A stretch of DNA of 64,000 nt from the NCBI GenBank assembly GCA_963576475.1, contig OY754984.1, positions 18,124,215-18,188,214 on the forward strand. Direction: 5' to 3'. The translations under genes were made by a program, and so were the position numbers. This document shows positions 55,476-64,000 of the stretch, piece by piece. The notes below the pieces were generated by a model. That model saw only the letters and a program-made list of their open reading frames with translations. It was not told where the DNA came from and did not search any database. The stretch is from Molanna angustata. Lineage: Eukaryota > Arthropoda > Insecta > Trichoptera > Molannidae. Each line of letters opens with the position of its first letter. Positions within the stretch are counted from its first letter, which is position 1.

Positions 55476-55849
55476 CCTGCCAATCCAATTTTTGAAAGTT
55501 CTATATAAATATAAAGACTCTTTCTAGTGCACTTATCTTAAATATATGTACCTCATTTTTTTTTCTTATTTTTTTTTTCAATTCTTTGGGACACCAACAG
55601 CTATCCATTACAGTTTTTCAATAAGGATAACAACCAAACAGCCAATTATAGGTCTCCGCTGATAGGCCATACCATCAGTTGCAGGATGAAAAATATAACA
55701 ACACAATGTATTCGGTTTCTGTAATAGATAAAGTTTCATCCTGCAGCCGAGGTAAACATAATATTACTTACAATAATTGTTAAAATTACAATAAAAATGA
55801 AAATATTAAAATCCAATAAAAAAGTTCATATTCACTAACAAATCACATA
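55476..55849. other. Unassigned; 12-bp inverted repeat
   Basis: TGCAGGATGAAA at 55680-55691 is inverted at 55734-55745 (42-base loop). No gene is supported. Confidence 0.4.
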
Positions 55850-56850
55850 TCATTAAAGAACTTAGCACTAAGAACATTTCTCGCCCCTGTAATACGACAC
55901 TGGAATACGTCAAATTCTGGTAAGTTAAGTATTGAATTATTTATATTGTTACAAACACGCCAAAGAAATGATTTTTTTTGATAATTAGTGGATACTTGTT
56001 TGAAGAGAATATGGGATTATGGCGTCGCGATTGAGTAGGCACCTTAAGATTTATTTTGTTAAGTAGATCAGGGCAGTCGATTTGACTTTTCAAGATTTTT
56101 AGTAGATAGACCATGTCAGCAGTGTCACGACGTTTGTAAAGAGGCAAAAGGTGGTGCTGTTTACATAATTTTAAATAGTCAGTTTGATAAGTTCGGGCTT
56201 TGAAATTAAGAAATCTGATAAATCGTTTCTGTACTCCTTCAATACGAGAGATATAGAAATCATACATTGGATTCCATACTTGGGATGCATATTTGAGTTT
56301 GCTTCTGACAAAGGTACAGTAAAAAATTGTCAGGGTTTTGAGATGTTTTTAAAGTCCTTCGAGGTTCGCATAATGAATCCTTATGACTTGGATGCTTTGT
56401 TAACAATTGAATTAATATAAGAGTCGAATAATAATTTAGAATCAAGTAGTAGTCCAAATCCCTTATTTCTGATATCTTTTGTAATTCATGACCTTTTAAT
56501 TTATATAAGGATGGAATTGGATTGGCTTTGCGTGTGAATGTGATGCAAGAACATTTTATAGGATTCAAGTCCAATTTATTTTTTAGACAATATTCGTCAA
56601 GTCGTATGAAGTCTTCCTGTAAAGCGACAATATCGTCTATAGTACAGATGGATTTAAATATTTTCATATCATCAGCAAAGATTAATACCGACGAGGAAAC
56701 GAAACAAGTATCAACGTCAGAAACAAAGAGTAAAAATAACAGAGGTCCTAGGAGAGAGCCTTGTGGAACTCCACTAGGAATATCAACCCAGCTAGAAATA
56801 TAATTATTGGCAACAACAGCTTGCGATCTATCTCTGATGTAATAAACATA
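55850..56850 (-). pseudogene. Jockey-like LINE RT (C-terminal half) with frameshifts
   Basis: The minus strand from 56845 reads VYYIRDRSQAVVANN, then DIPSGVPQGSLLGPLLFLLF and LIFADDMKIFKSI (catalytic FADD), LDEYCLKNKLDLNPIKC, a broken stretch, SRIEGVQKRFIRFLNF and RRDTADMVYLLKILKS. After a frameshift near 55975 it ends LNLPEFDVFQCRIT and FFNDM. The N-terminal RT blocks and endonuclease are missing. Confidence 0.85.
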
Positions 56851-57089
56851 TGTTTTAAATTAAAATTTTTACTTGAGAAAAAGCTGAAAAACACCATCGC
56901 CATCTATGAAGTGACGAAGAAACTTTTTTGTAACGACATCTATTGAGAAATTGGTTTGTAAACAATGAAAGCAACAGTCAAATGATAATGCTTACGCGTA
57001 TATGTCAACCCTGAACTACACCAGAATTATTTCATATTTGGCATGCTTACCTGCTTGTACTAATGTGTATGTAAATCGAATATTTTTAT
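56851..57089. other. No gene recognised
   Basis: Short AT-rich spacer between two LINE remnants. Confidence 0.4.
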
Positions 57090-57615
57090 TTTATTTTATT
57101 TATTTATTCTTTCTCACAATACATGCATATATGTAAATTGATCAACAACGCCCCACTAGGTATTATCTGTTCTGGGGCTGCTGTTCGGTATACTACATTA
57201 TCGTCAATTTGAATATATACAGCAATATAATTTACATATCATAAATATAAACACAAAACAAAGAAAACATCATTTATTCAAATGTATAACAAAATTTAAA
57301 AGTACAACATAATTTTAAAAGCAACATAATTATTTAAAAACATCAATAGATTCACATTATGAACTCACAAAAAAAAACAACCAAATATAATAAATTTAGT
57401 AAGATATATTAGGGGTCGGAGGCTATGGGTGAATACTATCCTCTGCATAGTGTCTGCCTTTTACTAATAGCCATTCCTTTATTTTAGTTTTAAAGGAATG
57501 ACTATTTTTTGCCTCTTTGATTCCTTTATCGAGTTTGTTGAAAGTTCTAGGAGCAATGACTCTAAAACGACTCTGTTGCATATACGCAAACATTTTTTTC
57601 CCTGTCGGACTCAAT
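57090..57615 (-). pseudogene. LINE C-terminus and 3' UTR with conserved hairpin
   Basis: The minus strand reads LLSPTGKKMFAYMQQSRFRV, IAPRTFNKLDKGIKEAKN and SFKTKIKEWLLVKG and stops at 57423. About 245 bases downstream lies the hairpin 57150-57178 (GCCCC/GGGGC), then the tail AATAAATAAAATAAAAT at about 57090-57110. Confidence 0.75.
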
Positions 57616-57934
57616 AATTGAAAACTTTTATAAAATTATTAAATTTTTATTAAAAGAATGATATTAAATTATAAGACATATTGTGGCTACATAAAAATTA
57701 ATGCCTTTGTAAGTTTGGTCATATAGAAAATATAAGAAATGAAAATTGACAAAGCAAGCATACAAAACTGATATGAATGTAATGAGATGTAGTAATCTGC
57801 CGCAATTACGAGTATAAACTGGATTGTGAAATAATGTACATAGTCTACAAAGTCAGAATAATATAATAGCAGAACACGTACATTTCCCATGATTCAAACA
57901 AAAAAATTGTATTAAAAATAGAATATCTAATAGA
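57616..57934. other. No gene recognised
   Basis: AT-rich sequence with no supported feature. Confidence 0.4.
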
Positions 57935-58005
57935 ATAATATGTGGCGTTAGGTCCTCTTTGTCTACCCCAAAATAGGGAAACTGCGAAATGACATGTATG
58001 TATGA
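57935..58005 (+). mobile_element. RTE-like 3' terminus, short fragment
   Basis: GGCGTTAGGTCCTCTTTGTC, TACCCCAAAATAGGG and ATGACATGTATGTATG resemble the terminal 70 bases of the 43080-43575 family. Confidence 0.5.
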
Positions 58006-58012
58006 ATTTCGT

Positions 58013-58513
58013 TATAGTGATATCAATATGAACTGACGACTGTGGTAATAAAACTAATCCGCATAAGCGATTGGACTACAACAAGAAATGTGCCATTTTA
58101 TACATGCAGAAAACGGAATAGTTTTATTACATCAACAGGACATCAACATTTTTTCTGTTGTTGTCTCATCCTTAATATGGATTAGTTTTATTATTAAATT
58201 ACACTAATCTGCACTATACATGGGACGTCGACAATAGCTCTGTTGTTGTCCTATCCCTAATACGGATTAATATTATTACTCAATGACACTAATCCGCATT
58301 AGGTATGGGATATCGACAGTATGTAACTCTGTTGTTGATCGATAATATGCAACTTTCTATTGTATCTGTAATACGGTTTAGTTTTATTATTCAATGACAC
58401 TAATCCGCATTAAGGATGGGACATCAACAATAACTCTGTTGCTGTCCCATCCCTAATACGGATTAGTTTTACTACCCCAATCGTACATAAGTTCATATTG
58501 ATACCACTATGGT
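58013..58513. mobile_element. Foldback element made of tandem palindromic modules
   Basis: The ends are inverted: ATAGTGATATCAATATGAAC at 58015 matches the reverse complement of GTTCATATTGATACCACTAT ending at 58511. Inside, four modules of the form ACTAATCCGCATTA-GGATGGGACATCAAC-loop-GTTGTTGTCCCATCC-TAATACGGATTAGT follow each other, each palindromic by itself. No coding content. Confidence 0.8.
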
Positions 58514-59423
58514 CGTAAGTCTTTTCCTTTATTTTATTTAAAACCAACCGTTTTTGGCCCCTGCTACGTAGTCAAGTCTCAGAAAAGCGAGTTATATCCA
58601 AGAATGTAACACTCCATTTCGCCTTCTCATTATTCTTTCATAAATCTTTTCCTCCGTCACTTCATATGACCCTCTCCAAACACTCCCTTACTCGCTCTCA
58701 TTTCACTTTCACATAAATTCATCCATATTATCTTCAATTCTCGGGAATCTCTACAATATCTTTTAATTTACAGAATCATGTCAACGCGTCTCCTACTCAT
58801 TATCGATACTAAATATGCAGTACCTTTAGTGCAAATAATCCTATCGCATTACTCTAAATCTGAGTTGTTTCAAAAAAACTCCAAGAAATTTTAAGGTAAG
58901 AATGCCGAATATGAGATACCACTTTCATTTTTGCTTATACCTTTTTCAATTGGAATATAAGTATATTTGTTTTGCCAGGGTTCAGAGTCAATTTTAATGT
59001 GTATCGAAAACTAAATACATTTAAAACAAAAGAGCAATAGTTTATGAAATAATAATTATACCCTAAAATCTCATACACATCATCGATAAACGATTATTTT
59101 TTTTTTTACTTTTTGGTATAATTTTACAATTAATTAAACTAAACAAAAAACAAATTAGTTTACACCACTAAAATTGTTTTATTGGATTGAATAAAAGTTT
59201 ATCTGCATGTTACGGGAACAAAATTCCCTTCCTCAGGAGGATACAAAACTAAATATACAATATATAGACTTAAAGTAAACATAATGGGTGGAGTGCAGGC
59301 CTGGTAACATTATTTTGTAGGGTGGGAACTGCAATGAAGTTATTGGTTAAGTAAGTTTTGTATTGGAAAAATATTTAATATAGGACTATTAGGGAACTGT
59401 GTTTGATTTTTAACTATTTTTTT
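58514..59423. other. No gene recognised
   Basis: AT-rich sequence. The TCACTTC/CTCTCC-rich stretch 58600-58800 shows no motif. Confidence 0.4.
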
Positions 59424-59555
59424 AATGAATATGTCCTTGTTAAACAAGTACATATACATCTTCCTACGTTCCCTAAAATAAGCAAATAAATGCTTGTGCT
59501 ATAGGTGAACGAAATCGGTCGAAGCAGGATTCGAACTCGTGACTACTGGATTAGT
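59424..59555 (-). mobile_element. tRNA-derived SINE (fourth family), 5'-truncated
   Basis: The 3' end AATGAATATGTCCTTGTTAA through the B-box region GGATTCGAACTCGTGACTAC matches 31559-31737. It stops before the A box. Confidence 0.75.
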
Positions 59556-59909
59556 TTTCAGCCTAAATTATTAGTAAAAGTGTAGTTATTTTCGATCAAA
59601 TTGTTGGTACATTCTGGAACATTTGAGATAATGTTGTTATTATCTCAAATGCTCCTTCACTCTCATTTCTATGATTCTATTATTTTTTCTTATATAAAAA
59701 GGTGGGTAATCGTTACACTTATTAAAAATGTCTGATTTTTTAATAGGACAATCCATATCTTTATTATTTACTGAGTATTTTTTTTATTTATTATTGTAAA
59801 TTAATGTTGAGGAATTTTTATTCAATCGAATTGTAAAGTTAAGTAAATTTATTAAAACGAAAGTATAAAAAGGATACAGACTATATCATGACAAAGTATT
59901 TCAAGTATT
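59556..59909. other. No gene recognised
   Basis: AT-rich. An inverted pair GATAATGTTGTTATTATC lies near 59628-59645. Otherwise featureless. Confidence 0.4.
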
Positions 59910-60180
59910 GGACATAAGACAACTATACTCGTAGATATACACAATCTTAAAACATTTCAAGTCGAAATCGGAAAGACAAACTCTAGGACAACAGGTACAC
60001 CAAACTAGAATCAACATTAGTAAACTAATTCAGGTACCTAGAACCAATACAACCTATGGACATAGACATTATACTTTCTTGGCACCTGAAATATATAACA
60101 TCTTCATCAAGGAGACCAAAAATTCAAAAAAAAACTTCTGCAGCTAAACCCAAAAAAAAACTGATTTCACACTGGCTTCT
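59910..60180 (+). pseudogene. LINE RT C-terminus, split by a mariner
   Basis: The frame reads LIQVPRTNTTYGHRHYTFLA, PEIYNIFIKETKNSKKNF and, in another frame, PKKKLISHWLL, the end of a jockey/CR1-like ORF2. The last codons (TKKRKDSENC) continue after the mariner from 61466. Confidence 0.6.
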
Positions 60181-60182
60181 TA

Positions 60183-61465
60183 CGAGGCATGCCTTTTAAG
60201 TTTTGACGTTTGAAGAAAATAACACTACTATAATCTTATAGTATCTTTTATTGTTTTTCAAAGTATTCACCACGTAGTTTAATACACTTTTCCATTCGCT
60301 CGAACCAATTATTAAAACATTTATTCCACTCCAAAGTAGGGGTGTTCAATATGGCTGCCTTGAAAGCGTCGACTGCTTCTTCACTGGACTGGAACCTTTG
60401 ACCACGAAGATTTTTCTTAATTTTAGGAAATGTAAAGAAATCGTTAGGGCTTAGGTATGGAGGATGGTCAAAAATTTCTACGTTTTCCTGCTTCAAATAC
60501 TGAATAGTTTGACGAGCACTGTGTGAGCTTGCGTTATCATGGTGTAGGATGATGCGTCGCTTTGGGTTAGATTTCCGAAGTTCGGCGATGACTTGTGGTA
60601 AACAAACTGTCGTTTACCACTCAGCATTAACCGTTATATGATCTTCAAGTGCAATTGTCGCAACATGACCGGTTTTCGCAACGAACGTGGCCACCATCTT
60701 CTTTGAAGTGCTTCGAGAGCGAACAACTTTAGTCGGCTTTGGCTCATCTTGGAAGACCCAGACTGTAGAATGTTGTTTGAAATCAGGATTGTAGGCATAG
60801 ATCCAAGATTCGACATCACTGATGATGTCGTAGACGTGATTTAACTCTCCTCGGTTGAACCTTTGAAGAGTTTTCTTACACCATCTGACGCGGGCCTCCT
60901 TATTATCGTCGGAAAGCATATGCGGGATCCAACGGCAAACTAGCTTTCTCACACCAAGTGCCATATGTAATATCTTCTTAATGGTTGTCCCTGAGATGCC
61001 TAATAACGCCTCTATCTCTCGATATATCACATGACGATCTTTGAGAAATAGTTGTCTCACAGCAATTATGTTTTCTTCAGTGAAGGCGGATTTTGGACGT
61101 CCTTCGCGAGATTTGTCACTAAGACTGGTATGTCCACGCTGAAATTCTAAGTACCAGCGTCTGACAGTCCGTAGAGATGGAGCTTCATCTTGGAACACAG
61201 ATTTTATCTCTTCAAAACACTGAAGCCATGTTAGCCCTCTTTTAAAGTTGTAAAAAATTATAGCACGGACATTTTCCTTACTAAGATTCATTTTCGTACG
61301 TGACCTGACGGATTCAAAACGACGCAATGACTAAACAATAGGATTTATCCTAATACTTTCAATTGTTTTGAGATTTTTAATTCAAACAAATTTGAATATC
61401 AAACAGTTCCAAATTCAAAGCTGCCGGTAAATATGTAAACGACAGAACTTAAAAGGCATGCCTAG
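60183..61465 (-). mobile_element. Full-length mariner transposon (about 1.28 kb)
   Basis: It is bounded by TA dinucleotides (60181-60182 and 61466-61467), the mariner target duplication. Inverted ends start CGAGGCATGCCTTTTAAGTT on the left and CTAGGCATGCCTTTTAAGTT on the right (read inward). Length and layout are standard for mariner. It carries one broken transposase gene. Confidence 0.9.
60248..61327 (-). pseudogene. Mariner transposase, inactivated
   Basis: 360 codons in one frame from ATG at 61327 to TAA at 60248, with a premature TAA after codon 237 (60614-60616), where WYTTVCLPQ would be expected. The N-terminal helix-turn-helix half (GLTWLQCFEEIKSVF, GRPKSAFTEENI) is present. The first catalytic block reads SDVESWIYAY at 170-179: the usual Asp position holds Val. 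The second block HHDNASSH is intact. The third reads HPPYLSPNDFFTFP and lacks about three residues against the family pattern. So at least three lesions make it non-functional. Confidence 0.9.
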
Positions 61466-61467
61466 TA

Positions 61468-62229
61468 CTAAAAAACGCAAAGACAGCGAAAATTGTGTTC
61501 GTCGCACTACAATAGGTAACTAATCTATACAATAATTAAATATAAACTAAATCAAACACATAATAAATAAATTTGGAATGGTTAAAGAAAAGTTAAATCA
61601 AACACATTATCTTTCAAAATCTATTTATAATTACATAATAATGTACACTCTAGCACATGCCCATGGGCTAGTAGAGTGGACACATCCATGTGAATACAAT
61701 ACATCAATTTACTTGTGTTTTCTTTTTCTTGGTAGGAAGTGATTGACTATTGGCGAAAAAAATCTTTTTGAGTATTAAAATTGAAATGTGTGTCGAAAAA
61801 TTTAAAAAATGCATATGTGTTTTAAAGTCAAACAAGTATGAATAGTCAATAAATTAATCTTATTTCCGTAATAAAAATGAAAAAGTATATAAATCAAGAT
61901 TTATTGAGTGTTTGTATCGTGGGCAATATTTTTTTATTACTTTACTTTATGGAAGTATCAAAATATAATAATAGTTTATATACATAGGACGGGGTCCATA
62001 TCGTATATGAATCGTTTTTGAATTTGGTCGTTTAATACGGTGTACATCAAAAAGCTAACATAAAATACGCCCACAAATCGGAAGTAAAATTCAAAATGGT
62101 AAATAAAATCAGATGTTTGCAATGGACAAGGGACAGTTCTCCGGACACAATTCACCCACCAAACGATTCATAGCATAGCTAAAAAAATGCTTTTGCATAT
62201 TTTTGTGAAACGCAAAACTATTACTACCT
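61468..62229. other. Rest of LINE tail, then unassigned AT-rich DNA
   Basis: 61468-61530 completes the interrupted LINE end (KKRKDSENCVRRTTIGN, stop). Beyond it nothing is recognised. Confidence 0.4.
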
Positions 62230-62286
62230 AATGATAATTTATGGCAATTTTTCAACATTTCAATTGAGTCGAAAATGGAATATTAT

Positions 62287-62480
62287 TTATTTATTTTATT
62301 TTCGGCGTTTGCCATTTACATAAAGTTTTCACAAAAGATACAAAATACAGTACATAATAATGTGTGAAAATCCATATATACAAAAAACAAACATACCCAA
62401 ACATACCTAAAAGCAAAAATAAATATAAGGAAAAACGAGATTAGTCTATAGCTTATACAAAATAAAAAAAATACACATAA
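62287..62480 (-). mobile_element. Short LINE/SINE-type 3' end inserted in family B
   Basis: The 7-bp direct repeat AATATTA (62280-62286 and 62481-62487) flanks it. The minus strand ends in AAAATAAAATAAATAAAT, a retroposon tail. The compact family B copy at 31190-31385 reads straight through GGAATATTCAAGAAGAACC without it. No coding content. Confidence 0.75.
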
Positions 62481-62519
62481 AATATTATAGGTGAACCAGG
62501 AACTCAAGGCAACTCACAA

Positions 62520-63007
62520 TGATTTGTCATCGGCTTGTTTACGTGATCATTTCATCACAAGGATCTGTCATCTGCTGGTTTACGTGATCATTTCATCACA
62601 AGGATCTCTCATCGACTGGTTTACGTGATAATTTCATCACAAGGATCTGTCATCGGCTGGTTTACGTGATAATTTCATCACAAGGATCTGTCATCGGCTG
62701 GTTTACGTGATCATTTCATCACAAGGATCTGTCATCGGCTGGATTACGTGATCATTTCATCACAAGGATCTCTCATCGGCTGGTTTACGTGATAATTTCA
62801 TCACAAGGATCTGTCATCGGCTGGTTTACGTGATCATTTCATCACAAGGATCTGTCATCGGCTAGTTTACGTGATCATTTCATCACAAGGATCTGTCATC
62901 GGCTGGTTTACGTGATCATTTCATCACAAGGATCTGTCATCGGCTAGTTTACGTGATCATTTCATCACAAGGATCTGTCATCGGCTGGTTTACGTGATCA
63001 TTTTATT
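62520..63007 (+). repeat. 41-bp minisatellite, 12 units
   Basis: The unit is ACAAGGATCTGTCATCGGCT plus GGTTTACGTGATCATTTCATC. Units differ at a few fixed positions (GTCATC/CTCATC, GATCAT/GATAAT, CTGG/CTAG). It starts and ends inside family B sequence, which normally holds one unit. Confidence 0.95.
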
Positions 63008-63060
63008 ACGTTCGCGCAACGTTCACCAATTTTACCTTCCTATTGAGTTGAAAGTTTTAT

Positions 63061-63329
63061 ACCTATATTTTCATCATGAAAATCTGTTCGTTTGAAAATA
63101 AGCTACACAAGTGACATTAAGTGTGGACACTTTTTGACCAAATGTAATTTTCAATGGTAATTTAAATTTATCTTGGGTTTTTTGAAAAACCATTATAAAA
63201 AACCTTTATTTATTAATGACTGGATATTGATTGATGTGTTTTCCAATAAATTTAATGCTTTTTTGTTAACTTATATTGATTTATAGCATTTTTGTATATG
63301 ATTATTAGCCATTTCACTCGATTGAAACG
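63061..63329. other. No gene recognised
   Basis: AT-rich spacer. Confidence 0.4.
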
Positions 63330-64000
63330 CTTAGAACAGTTTATTTATCATATATTAGAAGTCGAGTTGAGTACGCGAGCACAGTGTGGAATCCTCAATA
63401 TAATGTATATGTCGATCAAATAGAGCGTATTCAAAAGAAGTTTGTGAAACACCTCGACTACAGATCACACACTTACTCCCCGGACTACTCATCTCGCTGT
63501 GTTAAGTATTCTCTACCCACCTACACTACAGAAGAGACGCACAATAAGAGACATGATGTTTTTATAGAAAATACTGAATAATCGCATCGATACTCCTAAA
63601 TTATTAGAAAAAAATAATCTCAGAGTTCCTGCACGTTTGACAAGGAGTGACCATTTATTCAGTATGCCTGTTGTACGAACAAACTACGCAGGGAATGTAT
63701 TTATCTATACATCATGTAATCAGTTAGTTTCAAAGTTCGCGGATTTTGACATGTTTGGCCCACCGGCCATTTTTAGGAAGATGTTGAGGCATTCGTAACG
63801 GCGATTTTCCTTTCCAAATTTTTCCCATTCCTATTCATAGTCCTGTCCTTATTTCCTAGCTTGTCCATTGTTTAATTAATTATGACTGATCTCATTTTAA
63901 TTTATCTTTCTTTGTCTTTTTTGTTGTTGTTTTTCTTTCGTAAAATCGTAATTTAGTAATTGGTGTTACTATTTTGGTTTTTATGTTTAATAAATAAATT
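63330..64000 (+). pseudogene. LINE RT C-terminus and 3' UTR, reaching the window edge
   Basis: The pieces read YASTVWNPQYNVYVDQIERI, QKKFVKHLDYRSHTYSPDYS and, after a frameshift near 63540, KILNNRIDTPKLLEKNNLRV, PARLTRSDHLFSM and FADFDMFGPPAIFRKMLRHS, then a stop near 63797. The T-rich 3' UTR ends with a TTTAATAAATAAATT tail at the last base. EN and RT cores are absent. Confidence 0.8.

Larger units (their letters stand above)
62230..63060 (+). repeat. Family B copy with nested insertion and expanded minisatellite
   Basis: GCAATTTTTCAACATTTCAA, GAACCAGGAACTCA, the 41-bp units and GCGCAACGTTCACCAATT appear in the same order as the compact copy on the minus strand at 31190-31385. It is interrupted at 62287-62480 and enlarged by the tandem array 62520-63007. 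Confidence 0.75.

Noticed and set aside
52630..64000. Upstream exons of the K2P gene
   Set aside because: I looked for a GC-rich minus-strand segment ending in a pore helix and a GT donor; none is convincing, so the exons are probably outside the window.

Overview
This window is AT-rich animal nuclear DNA, most likely from an insect and probably a moth or butterfly. That host call is an inference from the mix of families: tRNA-derived SINEs, CR1/jockey-like and RTE-like LINE tails, small foldback DNA elements, a mariner, and short LTRs. There is no operon structure and no bacterial-type gene. The only host gene I can support is the last coding exon of a two-pore-domain (K2P) potassium channel on the minus strand (51570-52621). 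It starts inside the first pore GYG codon and carries an in-frame TGA 84 sense codons before a second stop. Its earlier exons lie beyond the right edge or were not recognisable.

Almost everything else is transposable-element debris and tandem repeats. 0-9 kb: a SINE and an RTE-like LINE fragment nested inside copies of a dispersed repeat (family A), a 79/84-bp tandem array, LINE tails, and a decayed Tc1/mariner-type transposase. 9.8-12.1 kb: two about 1-kb copies of a Helentron/DINE-like element. 13-19 kb: RTE-like RT tails, a 35-bp minisatellite, several perfect or near-perfect foldbacks and a 316-codon RT fragment. 19-23 kb: about 760 bp of (TTTTA)n grown from a SINE tail and about 525 bp of (TA)n. 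23-28 kb: LINE tails, a solo LTR with a 5-bp target duplication, and a 0.9-kb satellite with an exact 209-bp higher-order duplication. 28-37 kb: LINE and LTR fragments and the best-preserved LINE reverse transcriptase (35.1-36.5 kb). 38-50 kb: SINEs, a foldback built of 15-bp repeats, a solo LTR nested in family A, and RTE-like tails. 51.5-52.6 kb: the K2P exon. 53-64 kb: an internally deleted LINE joining endonuclease to C-terminal tail, a palindromic modular element, a full-length but broken mariner inserted in a LINE tail, a 41-bp minisatellite that expanded inside a dispersed repeat (family B), and a LINE tail running to the edge.

The genes do not form a working system together. The most informative signals are the possible stop-codon readthrough in the channel gene, a hairpin in LINE 3' regions whose two stems vary in a compensatory way between copies, a second short 3' hairpin shared by LINEs and a SINE, and nested insertions whose empty sites can be read from paralogous repeats in the same window. 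Clade names given for LINE fragments come from remembered motif patterns, not from a search, and should be read as provisional.
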